Below are positions 16,941 through 25,566 of a stretch of 64,000 nucleotides of DNA, piece by piece; positions within the stretch are counted from its first letter, which is position 1; every line of letters starts with the position of its first letter. The stretch comes from UBA1731 sp045595285. GTDB taxonomy: Bacteria > Verrucomicrobiota > Kiritimatiellia > RFP12 > UBA1067. Below the pieces are notes generated by a model that had not been told where the DNA came from, did no database searches, and saw only the letters and a list, made by a program, of their open reading frames with translations. The stretch spans positions 1-64,000 of the forward strand of contig JAZOAC010000133.1 of assembly GCA_045595285.1 (NCBI GenBank), in the 5' to 3' direction. The position numbers were made by a program, and so were the translations under genes.

Positions 16941-19325
16941 TCACGGCAGACGCCGCCAGCCAACTGGCAAACTCAATGACTCTACTGTCTTTCCGTCGAC
17001 GCACCTCCATCCGGCCCGGATGAATTCCTTTCCTACAGGAATGCTCATCGAGATTGAATCGAGTGTGATGTTCTCCGGCGGAGCGAACACTACCGTACGG
17101 TTCACATAATCAATATCCCTCAGACCAAGAATGTCGCGGCAATACGTAACCGCCACATGGCTGGCAAAGCCATGGTTGCAGCTCGCCGTCGTGCCGATAT
17201 TCTCCCAGAGCGTTCCCGTAAGCTCTGCCATGTAGAGGAAAAAGCCTCTGGTTTCGTCCAGTATCCGCTGCGACAGACCCTCCCTCGAAAGGCACTCGAG
17301 ACGCAGATAGTTGCCGATGAAAGCATTGGACGGCCATATCTTGGGATACTTCTTCGTATCCTTGCGCTTCGGACCGAAATCGTCCACGAGCGTCTTCCAC
17401 AGTTTCGGATGGGACTGCGGTGTCGCGGTCCTGAAATAGAAGGCGTAATACTGGCAGGTCTCCGTGCATTCACCGGAAAGTTTTAACGAACCATCCTTCT
17501 GGCGAACGGCATTGTCGCAGAACCATTCGCCGGTCCATGACTGCCTGCGCACCGTTTCGCGGACCTTCCTGGCCTCGACAGCCAGTTCGGGCATTCCATA
17601 CAGCCGGTCCATGACATCGAGGACTTCAGCCCATGTCATGTTTGACGGATAGTTAACGTCCTGCACAAGCCTGTTCGCCCTGGACCATTCAATGAACACC
17701 CACTGCGGCAGCTTCTCCAGAAGACCATCCGAGTTTCTGAATGTTTTAAGGTAGTCGACGAGCTTCACCAGTTTGGGACGGAATCTCTCTATCAATTTCG
17801 GATCGCCTCCGCGTCTCTTGAACTCCTCCACCTCGATGACAAGCCACATGGCCCAGTTGGGGATGAACTGCCCATTGCTGAAATCGCCGGGATAGCACAT
17901 CGCAAACATTCCGTCCGGAAGATTGTCGAAGCGATCCGGAAGGATGCAGTTTTCAAGGAACAGATGCTCACTCTCCAGCGAACCCGTGAACAGAAGGCTC
18001 GAACGCCCCGTAAAGAAGCTGTCGCAAAGCCAGCCTGCACGTTCGCGGCCCGGGCAGTCGGTGAACACATCGACGGCGTTCTGGGCGTATGTCTCGCGCG
18101 CTGCCTTGAAAATCCTTTCAAGAGCCGTGTCGGAAGATGCCATATTGGCAAGGCGGGCCTTTGGATTCTTGAATGTGCGCATGTAAGGCGCCGAGACTTC
18201 AAACGCCCCATTGTGCGCGATCACATCCAAATACCTCAACGTGTACGGCTCAAACGATTCGACGGCATATACGCCAGGCTTGGTGAACTCCCAAGCGATG
18301 ACATTTGCGCAGTTGTAACGGGTATTGCTGACCTCTCCATCGATGAGAACCTCGTCGAACCTGACGACCACCGTTCCCGGCTTTAGGCATTTCACCCTCA
18401 ATCCGACAAAACCCGTGTCGTTCAACCCCGCATCGAAGATCATCGAATCGGATGCATTCAAGCAGAACACCTTCTGCGAGGATTTGCCTGAAGCGACGTC
18501 AGTCCGGTTTGTCGGCACGATCCTCTGGATCATGCTCCACCAGTTGACCTCAAGATTCTTTTTCTTGAATCCGGAGTATAATGGAGTCCCCGCTTTCTCC
18601 ACGAAACGTACGGGCATTACGGGACGGCGGGAGTCATAGCAGGTCTTTGCCGCCGATACAGGCCTGAATGGTCCATTCACACGGAAATCGGGATATGGAA
18701 CCCTGCGTGGCAAATACTTCACCTGCGGACGTTCCTCCAGGTCCATCGCGGTGAAATTCCCTCTGCCTTTCTTCCAGTCGTCGAAGCCAGGCTCGAGACG
18801 GTATGCCTCCGAAAACGTACGCTGAAAGCTGTAGCGTACAACTTTCTGCAGACGCGGCAGAGGCTGGACCTTGAACTCGCCGTCCTCGCCCGTTGCGGCC
18901 AGCACCTTGCCATCCCGCACAATCTCAGCCTGAAGGAATGAAGGCTGTTTCATGTGATAGTAACTCATGGCATTGTAGCCCGCGACCTCCACTGCAACAA
19001 TGTTTTTCCCGTCCCGGACGGAAAGAGGGATTTCATCGATTCTGAAATATCCTTTTGACGCTCTTGCCGGTCCCCATCCGACATGTCTGCCGTTAAGGGA
19101 AATGCGGTAGTCACTGCATCCCGTAATGCGCAAGACGGGTCGATCCCCCCGCCCCGCGTCGAATGCGGCACGGAAGCCGTAGAAGACATTCATCTCCTCC
19201 GCCTTCCCCTTCGGCCACACAGGAACCGCCTTGTTGAAGACAGGAACAACTTCGGAAAACAAAGTCAAGGGAAGTTGCATCGTGATCGACACTAAAACAC
19301 AAGCTAGACATTTCCGCATTTCCAC
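16941..19325 (-). CDS. Secreted GH78-like alpha-L-rhamnosidase
   Basis: About 794 residues with a signal peptide. The N-terminal half has beta-sandwich carbohydrate-binding-like parts (LRITGCSDYRISLNGRHVGWGPAR). The C-terminal half is a six-hairpin (alpha/alpha)6 barrel with the GH78-type segment DCPGRERAGWLCD (~420), where acid residues act in catalysis in relatives, and TGTLWENIGTTASCNHGFASHV (~700). It would release L-rhamnose from glycans outside the cell or in the periplasm. AAAGGAG precedes several closely spaced starts; the GTG at 19325 has the best spacing, with ATG at 19331 possible. It follows the PKS-like genes by ~48 nt and may share their transcript. Confidence 0.8.
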   Translation of the reverse strand: MEMRKCLACVLVSITMQLPLTLFSEVVPVFNKAVPVWPKGKAEEMNVFYGFRAAFDAGRGDRPVLRITGCSDYRISLNGRHVGWGPARASKGYFRIDEIPLSVRDGKNIVAVEVAGYNAMSYYHMKQPSFLQAEIVRDGKVLAATGEDGEFKVQPLPRLQKVVRYSFQRTFSEAYRLEPGFDDWKKGRGNFTAMDLEERPQVKYLPRRVPYPDFRVNGPFRPVSAAKTCYDSRRPVMPVRFVEKAGTPLYSGFKKKNLEVNWWSMIQRIVPTNRTDVASGKSSQKVFCLNASDSMIFDAGLNDTGFVGLRVKCLKPGTVVVRFDEVLIDGEVSNTRYNCANVIAWEFTKPGVYAVESFEPYTLRYLDVIAHNGAFEVSAPYMRTFKNPKARLANMASSDTALERIFKAARETYAQNAVDVFTDCPGRERAGWLCDSFFTGRSSLLFTGSLESEHLFLENCILPDRFDNLPDGMFAMCYPGDFSNGQFIPNWAMWLVIEVEEFKRRGGDPKLIERFRPKLVKLVDYLKTFRNSDGLLEKLPQWVFIEWSRANRLVQDVNYPSNMTWAEVLDVMDRLYGMPELAVEARKVRETVRRQSWTGEWFCDNAVRQKDGSLKLSGECTETCQYYAFYFRTATPQSHPKLWKTLVDDFGPKRKDTKKYPKIWPSNAFIGNYLRLECLSREGLSQRILDETRGFFLYMAELTGTLWENIGTTASCNHGFASHVAVTYCRDILGLRDIDYVNRTVVFAPPENITLDSISMSIPVGKEFIRAGWRCVDGKTVESLSLPVGWRRLP

Positions 19326-19373
19326 AATCATTATCTCCTTTAACATTACGATTCCCAGTAGCTGTAAATCTTC

Positions 19374-22300
19374 TTATGCAAAAAACGTTTCGGGGACGAA
19401 ACAGGACGCGATGACGTGCCCTTTTACGATCGATGTCTTGACTCGCACCGGACGGCCCTTGAACGACTTGAACGCGTCAAGCCACTGCCCGTTAAGCGAT
19501 ACTGAGACCTCCCCCTCCGCAGGGTCATACGACTCTGCGGCAAGTTCTCGTGGACTATAGCGAAGCCCCGTACCCAGAGCTTTCGAGACGGCTTCCTTTG
19601 CGCACCAGAAGCGTATGAGAGCAGCCTGCGCACTGGAGCTCTCTCGGGCCATATCCAGCTCAGACGCCGAGAACACGCCGTTCGTAAACTCTTCCGACAG
19701 GTCGCGGGTGGCACGTTCCACGTCAACACCGACCCTGGCATTCGTCGCAACTACGGCCGCTACGAAGTCTTTTGTGTGGGATATCGCCAAATCAAGTCTC
19801 GCGGAGAGGAAATCCGCCCATGCTCCGAGCGCATGAGGCTTACCCTGATCGTCCGCCCAGATCTGGATGTCTGCGGAACTCCAGCGGGCCTGGTAGTTCT
19901 CGCTGAGGAACCGGCGCACCGCCTCCTTCGCAGCTATTCGGCCAAACAGCCACTCGGTCTTTCGCTGAACGGTGCCGGGCATCTCGCCGAACGCCTTGCG
20001 CTCGACCTCGCACAGAATGATCTGCGAAACGGTCTTGAGCCAGAGCGTGGAATTGCGCTCGAAGATGCTGTAGGGAATGTCGGTCACCCACGCCGACGCT
20101 ATCGATGTCGCAGGGGAGCCTACAAGCTCCTTGGCCAACGGTTGCGTGAGATATGCCGACGCCGGCGAAAGGATCAGTTTGCAATACTCCTCCGGAACGC
20201 GTTCTGTCAGCTCCTCGTAGCCGTCGATGGCGAGCAGAAGCGTTCCGTTTCCGTCCGACACCCGTATGTCGGCGATCTGCGATTTTGGAGTCACGCCGGT
20301 AAGCCGCAGATAGCATTTGAGTCTCGCCCCTTCCGTGAATGACGAAGTCTGAATGGCGAGATGACGCAAACGGAAGGCAAACGAAAACGAACCCGCAAAG
20401 CGTTCGTGGCTCCGCCAGAGGGCAAAACCATCTGCAACGACAGACAGAAGCCTTGGATCGAGTTCCCACTGGGGAAGATTCGTGTAGTTGACGGCCCCGG
20501 CGAGACGAGGCACCTCAATCTCGTAGTCGATACCTTCCTCACTCCAACGATCCGCCTTGCGGATGCACTGCAGCCCTCCTCCGGAATCGAGACGATCCGG
20601 ATATATCTCGCGATCCGTCCAATGTACGTTTCTGGGACGCTGCAGCTCATCTGGCACGAACGCCTCGCGCTGAGGAAATTCATCCGCAAACGTGAATGTT
20701 GCGGAACATGCCGGAGCCGTTACAGAGGCCTCCGGCCGATCCTCCTTGATGGATACCTTCACAATCGCCCTGCCTGGGTCCTCCGACGGAACACGCTCCG
20801 CCCGCACAAAGATGCGCAGACGGTTTGCGGCGAATGCGATTGTCCGGCTGGACTGGAGATCGTCCACCGCCACAAGCCTTTTGCTCGGGAGCAGCTTGAC
20901 TGCAAGCTCCGCCATTATCTCAGCGGCGACAGGCAGGGCAAGCGGCGTAAACCCTCGAAGCTTCGAATCGGAATACGAAATCTGCGACGTACCAAGAGCG
21001 AAATCGGCGAAGAAAGGGTCGTCGTTTATCGAAAATGTCTTCACGACCTCGACAAATTCCCCCGGACGCTCCTCGACGGCCTTTGCGTCCGAAACCAGCG
21101 GCAAACGCGCACCAAAGTCGAGCTGACGCTGTCTGCGCGCACGCGCTGCCGCCGCCGCGGCACGAGCCTTCGCCCTTGCGCCCGGAAGCGCAGGACCCGC
21201 AACCACCCTTTCCCCGCCGAACGTGGAGGTGTCTGCCGGGAGTGTGACACGCGGGAAATCACGGGATAGACGCATTACGGAATCCGCTTTCACCTCTATG
21301 GACAGGGGATACGAAAAGTCGAGCTCACGCGCGTGGCGCCCCTTGAACAGCGGCGTCGGATCGACCTCAACCCCCATCGCTGCAAGCTGAGCGAGCGCAT
21401 GCTGGAACTGCACGAGTCCCGGGCGGTGAAATGTATTTGATACTACAGACGCAAATTCCTCGCCACGAAGAGCCTCTCGGACCATCGACGAAAGCAAACG
21501 TCTCGGACCGACCTCGACGAAACGCCTGAAGCCGTCCGCATGCATTCGGCGGACAGTATCCTCAAATCTAACCGGCTCAGTCCATATCATCGCCGCCTCA
21601 TCCCGGGCATGACGGGGCTTGACCGACATTGGTGCGGCAGACACGCACGAATACACAGGGATCTGCGGCGTTTTCTTCACCCATGATTTTGCGAACTTGC
21701 GGAAGTCCGACCTGAATTTGCCAAGCCATTCAAGGTCAAGCTGCATACCTGTAGGCGCCGGCATGCCCGCGACGGTCCTTCTGGAGAGAAGATACATGTC
21801 CTTGAGGAACGCCAACCTGTCTGCACGGGGGAACTGTCCAAACACCCCCGAAAGCGCAAGGGAACTCAAATCGCCGCCCGAAACGCCAACCAGGCCATCG
21901 GGTTTCACTCCGCAGGCATCGAACAGCCTTGCAAGGGCGATGTTTGCCGAATACACGGAGACGAGGGATTCTGCGTATCCGCCGGCGGAGAACACGTCCG
22001 CATCACGCCGATAGTACGATGCGGGCGGAAAAACAAACGAAGCCGGGGAGAAAGCCCCTATCCCGGACAACGCCTCCTCCAGTTCGTCAAACGCGCCTCT
22101 GCATTCAGGAAAGAAGATTGCGAGATCGCACATCATGTCGGGATAGAACGAGAATCCGCCCGGCGCAAGGAATGCGAGCTTTCCCTCCACCGGCTCAGTT
22201 TCGTAGTAGGTGCCGGATTTGTCCTTTATCCTCTTTGCCCCAGCCGCCATGCGTGATGCAGCCAGCGAAAGCCTGGCGCGGAGATCCTCCACGGATTGCG

Positions 22301-22487
22301 TCACGACCGCAAGCGTCGACTGTCCCTTGGTTTTGCTGCATGTGTAGGCGACATCCTTCAGCAATGCCGACGGGGCCTGTTCCAGAAAATTCGACACGCT
22401 GACCACAAGGGCGGCGAGAGACTCCCTGTCCGATGCCCGAATGACAACCAGTTCGCTTGGCGAAAAATCTCCGTGAGCAGACGTCAT
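19374..22487 (-). CDS. Degenerate acyltransferase/dehydratase-like protein fused to phosphopantetheinyl transferase
   Basis: A 1037-residue multidomain protein. Residues ~95-345 resemble a PKS-type acyltransferase: the nucleophile elbow is GVSGG (Ser203), and PVRFEDTV and FVEVGPRRLLS are present. No His occurs between 204 and 292, and the stretch before PVYS (277-280) is ~60 residues too short, so the small subdomain with the catalytic His appears lost. Residues ~480-790 look like a double hot-dog dehydratase, but the DH motif reads ADF (Phe496 for His) and the second region reads DSGGGLQ. Residues ~800-1037 are an Sfp-type phosphopantetheinyl transferase with intact GRIAAKEAVR, ISHT, GVDVE (Asp922, Glu924) and FWCAKEAVSKALG. 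No acyl carrier protein or ketoreductase is seen. The start overlaps the KS-like gene by 4 nt. Confidence 0.8.
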   Translation of the reverse strand: MTSAHGDFSPSELVVIRASDRESLAALVVSVSNFLEQAPSALLKDVAYTCSKTKGQSTLAVVTQSVEDLRARLSLAASRMAAGAKRIKDKSGTYYETEPVEGKLAFLAPGGFSFYPDMMCDLAIFFPECRGAFDELEEALSGIGAFSPASFVFPPASYYRRDADVFSAGGYAESLVSVYSANIALARLFDACGVKPDGLVGVSGGDLSSLALSGVFGQFPRADRLAFLKDMYLLSRRTVAGMPAPTGMQLDLEWLGKFRSDFRKFAKSWVKKTPQIPVYSCVSAAPMSVKPRHARDEAAMIWTEPVRFEDTVRRMHADGFRRFVEVGPRRLLSSMVREALRGEEFASVVSNTFHRPGLVQFQHALAQLAAMGVEVDPTPLFKGRHARELDFSYPLSIEVKADSVMRLSRDFPRVTLPADTSTFGGERVVAGPALPGARAKARAAAAAARARRQRQLDFGARLPLVSDAKAVEERPGEFVEVVKTFSINDDPFFADFALGTSQISYSDSKLRGFTPLALPVAAEIMAELAVKLLPSKRLVAVDDLQSSRTIAFAANRLRIFVRAERVPSEDPGRAIVKVSIKEDRPEASVTAPACSATFTFADEFPQREAFVPDELQRPRNVHWTDREIYPDRLDSGGGLQCIRKADRWSEEGIDYEIEVPRLAGAVNYTNLPQWELDPRLLSVVADGFALWRSHERFAGSFSFAFRLRHLAIQTSSFTEGARLKCYLRLTGVTPKSQIADIRVSDGNGTLLLAIDGYEELTERVPEEYCKLILSPASAYLTQPLAKELVGSPATSIASAWVTDIPYSIFERNSTLWLKTVSQIILCEVERKAFGEMPGTVQRKTEWLFGRIAAKEAVRRFLSENYQARWSSADIQIWADDQGKPHALGAWADFLSARLDLAISHTKDFVAAVVATNARVGVDVERATRDLSEEFTNGVFSASELDMARESSSAQAALIRFWCAKEAVSKALGTGLRYSPRELAAESYDPAEGEVSVSLNGQWLDAFKSFKGRPVRVKTSIVKGHVIASCFVPETFFA

Positions 22488-23842
22488 CTCCTGTTCTCCG
22501 GCTCCTCTTCCATCAGCACCGCCATCCGACGCCCGTCGTAGTCATTCGCGCATACCACGGCCCTTCGCGGAAGCGTCGGGTTACCCGTGAGCCATGGACG
22601 CGCCTTGTCCAGAAGATAGACCGACGAGGCGATATTTGAAATCCGCTCCATCGGATGCGGTACGGACACCTGCGGCGCCAATACGCGAAAATGCAACGAT
22701 TGTGCGACCTTCAACAGCGATGCCGCCGCGGCGGCTGTGAAACAGTGGCCCACATTCCCCTTCACGGAGCCGACTCCGACCAGCGCACCGCCGGGACGGT
22801 GCTCCCCCCACAGCTTCTGGATCGACTCGATGTCGGCATTGTCCGACTCGGGAAAGCCCGAACCGTCAGCCTCAATCATCGCGATCGTCGAAAGCGGAGC
22901 CTTGGCAGCCTCAGCGCACTCGCCGATCGGCGGTTCACCGACATCGGTGGCAGTGCTGCGGATCAGTGCATATATGTGATCACGGGCGGCAAGCGCGTCC
23001 GCACGGCGTTTGAGGACGAAGAACGCTCCGCCTTCCCCTGGAACGGTCCCTTTCGCATCTCGGTCAAACGGATAGAGTTCGCGCTCTTCCGTGAACCGTA
23101 CCTTACCTGAGAGTCCTTCAAGTATCGGTCTGCTGAAAGGAGGCGAAACGGCACCAGCCAGGGCAACATCGGTCCTGCCGGACCTGAGATCGTCCATGGC
23201 GGACTCCAGAGCCACGATCCCGGACAGCGTTCCGCCGTCAACCGAGGTCGCCACGCCTGAGAAGGAAACTTCGTGCGCTATCCAATCCGCGATGCGATGC
23301 CCTGCGGCGGATAGCAGCGAATCGGCGTTGGGCGAAGGAAGCGAATCCCTGAGTTTGCCGCGGATATTATCCATATGGTCTTCCGTGGCTCCGGGAAAGC
23401 ATCTGCGCAGCACCTCAACGGTCTCATCCACGAAGAACGCATGGCATAGCCAGTTCACGAGCGACGGGTTGAACATCGGGGCGTAGGCAAGCCGCACGGT
23501 GCCGCGATGCGCATCCGACGAGTGCGGCCTGATCCCGGCATCGGCCAAGGCGTCGAACGCCAACTGGGTGATGAAATAGAGATCGTGGTTTTCGCCGGCG
23601 TTGATCTGCCTTGGAAAGCGCTGTTCAAACGGACGGCAGGAATAGAGCGGCCCGAGCTGGGCCCCCACCGACGGATACGGCGTGCCGAAAATGTTCTTGG
23701 AGCCTATGGGAAGCGACGCTCCGGCGTCAAGCGGAGAGAACGCGGCGCTGCCGTCGATCACATTGCGCCAGAAGGCACGTGTGTCGTGCGCCTGCGCAAA
23801 CCGGCAGCTCATGCCTACTATCGCTATTGGTGTGCTTTCCAT
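22484..23842 (-). CDS. Ketosynthase-like protein lacking the catalytic Cys
   Basis: A 452-residue beta-ketoacyl-synthase fold protein, starting like type I PKS or PUFA synthase ketosynthases (IAIVGMSCRF...FW). The active-site loop, normally DxACxSSL, reads VDGGTLSGI, putting Thr205 where Cys belongs. The first catalytic His motif (EAHGTG) reads EADGSG, so Asp326 replaces His. The Lys361 and His366 motif (SVKGNVGH) is kept, as are GEGGAFFVLKR and the general length. Such substitutions occur in chain-length factors and KSQ-type domains, so a non-condensing partner or decarboxylase-like role is possible. Translation is coupled to the downstream AT-like/PPTase gene (ATGA). The promoter lies 9 nt from the ATG, implying a leaderless mRNA. 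Confidence 0.85.
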   Translation of the reverse strand: MESTPIAIVGMSCRFAQAHDTRAFWRNVIDGSAAFSPLDAGASLPIGSKNIFGTPYPSVGAQLGPLYSCRPFEQRFPRQINAGENHDLYFITQLAFDALADAGIRPHSSDAHRGTVRLAYAPMFNPSLVNWLCHAFFVDETVEVLRRCFPGATEDHMDNIRGKLRDSLPSPNADSLLSAAGHRIADWIAHEVSFSGVATSVDGGTLSGIVALESAMDDLRSGRTDVALAGAVSPPFSRPILEGLSGKVRFTEERELYPFDRDAKGTVPGEGGAFFVLKRRADALAARDHIYALIRSTATDVGEPPIGECAEAAKAPLSTIAMIEADGSGFPESDNADIESIQKLWGEHRPGGALVGVGSVKGNVGHCFTAAAAASLLKVAQSLHFRVLAPQVSVPHPMERISNIASSVYLLDKARPWLTGNPTLPRRAVVCANDYDGRRMAVLMEEEPENRR

Positions 23843-23851
23843 TTGCGCCTA

Positions 23852-23862
23852 ATTGTACCATA
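23852..23862 (-). promoter_or_regulatory. Extended -10 promoter (TATGGTACAAT) of the KS-like gene
   Basis: On the minus strand, TATGGTACAAT followed by TAGGCG and, 9 nt after the hexamer, the ATG at 23842. Transcription would begin at or within a few bases of the start codon, and no Shine-Dalgarno sequence fits. Confidence 0.65.
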
Positions 23863-23908
23863 ATTCCGATGGACATGCCTGTGGCGCACTCTCGGTCAAT
23901 CCGATCGG

Positions 23909-25528
23909 TCAACGCTTGAACAGTCCCAGCCTGAGATACGGCAGTATGTCGTTTACCAGCGTATAGTCGAGATCGAAGAATGCAATGCCGGCGGCACCAT
24001 GCCGACGGGCTGTCCTTATCTGGTCGATGACCTGACGAACATTGAGCCTTGACTCTATGGCTGTGACGCCGATCCCCGAGACAATCTTCCTCGCATGAGA
24101 CGGAGTGTGGCACTGCTGTGCGACGAGAGACGCGTATTTGGATCCATCTTCAACATAGTTCATCGGCACCATCCAATCCACAAGCCCGGCATCAAGCCAG
24201 CTTTCCCAGTCTTGACCGACCGCCGCGACACAGCTGGGATACTTGCCGAATACAGCCGTGGAGAATACAGCCGACGGACGCACACCCTTCACCCGCATTC
24301 GCGCCTGCGCGACAAACTGTCCGACCGGCCTTGTGGCGTTCCTCGGCAGCTTGGCCCCCTCATACCAGCGGACAAAATCGAGATGTACGCCTTGCACCGC
24401 ATACCTGCTCACGACCTCGTCAACGGCAGAGAGCAGATACTGACGGAGTTCGGCATTTGAAGGATCGAGATATTCCGTAAGCCCGCCCTTCCTGTCGCGC
24501 ACGCGCCAGCCTTTTTCCGCAAAGATCCGGAGACGCGCAGCGGACCCGCGTGTGCCAGTAAAGCACATGATCCATGCATGCACCCTTATCCCCGTTCCCG
24601 CCGAAGCCCTCAGGCATGCCGCCAGCTGATCACCCCGCTGGGCGAACGTCGAGCTGGGCGGAAGCACCTTGGACGGATAGTGGGCGAACCCCGCTCCGGC
24701 AACGTTCACAAAGATGTCGGTTATTCCGTATCTTTGGAGTTCACGGAACGTACGCGGCCAGTCGCCAGGGTACAGACCTTGCCCAGAATGCTCCCAGACT
24801 GCCCGTATCTCACCGGACTTCGGTTTCTGCGCAATCGCATAAAGGCGGTCCGACTCGCGCTGCGCCCTGCGCTTTGCGACGAACTCGTCATAGCGCCATG
24901 CACCCGGAACGCTCGCTCCGGCTACCGCCGCAAGGAACTGAGCCTTTGCCTTCTCGTCACCATCCGCAAGAAGGACATGCGTCATCCACCAGCCTACATT
25001 CGACGCGAGAACGGCGGCGTCACCTGTTGGCCTGCCGGCCCTGTCATGCCATGTGGCAACGACGCGGGACCGTCCCTGCACAGGGAATGCGGTGAAGATG
25101 TTTGCGGAACTCTGCACCATTTCGGACGGCACGCCGCGCGGAGCCGTTTTCCCGAACACGACCTTCGAGAACTGTCCGCTGCCGTTCGCCTTCTTGTACG
25201 CCCCCATCTTCACGCCGAAGAACGCCGCCACCTTGGGCGAATCGGAATAAAACGCAAACATTTTGCCGCCACGCGCAGAGAACGAAGCGATCGCAGGCAG
25301 ATGCGCGGTCTTCGGCATCACGAGATACGCCAGCTTTTTGTCTTTAAGTCCCGTTGAAATCGTCTTTTCATCGACAAAATCCGCGGGGACTCCATTCATG
25401 CCGAGCCAACGGACAATGTGCCGTCCAAGGCTCAACCCAAATCCAGCCCCCGGCGCAACAACGGCGATATCGGAGGCAAAGACCCCACCGCATGACAGCA
25501 ACAGCAGTATGGACAGCAATCTTTTCAT
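23909..25528 (-). CDS. Secreted GHL10-type (glycosyl hydrolase-like 10) protein
   Basis: A 539-residue protein with a signal peptide (MKRLLSILLLLSCGGVFAS). Residues ~20-230 form an alpha/beta domain that may be glutamine-amidotransferase-like (DIAVVAPGAGFGLSLG, LAYLVMPKTA). Residues ~245-530 match the GHL10/YngK-type TIM barrel: GEIRAVWEHSGQGLYPG, ITDIFVNVAGAG, IRVHAWIMCF, YLDPSNAELRQYL and GVHLDFVRW. Such proteins are thought to act on cell-wall or surface glycans. The start at 25528 is chosen because the longer frame runs back into gltX and only this Met precedes a signal peptide. It begins 38 nt after gltX, probably the same operon. Confidence 0.78.
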   Translation of the reverse strand: MKRLLSILLLLSCGGVFASDIAVVAPGAGFGLSLGRHIVRWLGMNGVPADFVDEKTISTGLKDKKLAYLVMPKTAHLPAIASFSARGGKMFAFYSDSPKVAAFFGVKMGAYKKANGSGQFSKVVFGKTAPRGVPSEMVQSSANIFTAFPVQGRSRVVATWHDRAGRPTGDAAVLASNVGWWMTHVLLADGDEKAKAQFLAAVAGASVPGAWRYDEFVAKRRAQRESDRLYAIAQKPKSGEIRAVWEHSGQGLYPGDWPRTFRELQRYGITDIFVNVAGAGFAHYPSKVLPPSSTFAQRGDQLAACLRASAGTGIRVHAWIMCFTGTRGSAARLRIFAEKGWRVRDRKGGLTEYLDPSNAELRQYLLSAVDEVVSRYAVQGVHLDFVRWYEGAKLPRNATRPVGQFVAQARMRVKGVRPSAVFSTAVFGKYPSCVAAVGQDWESWLDAGLVDWMVPMNYVEDGSKYASLVAQQCHTPSHARKIVSGIGVTAIESRLNVRQVIDQIRTARRHGAAGIAFFDLDYTLVNDILPYLRLGLFKR

Positions 25529-25566
25529 ATCTGTGATGCGGCTGAACCTATCCGGTCCAGCATCCA

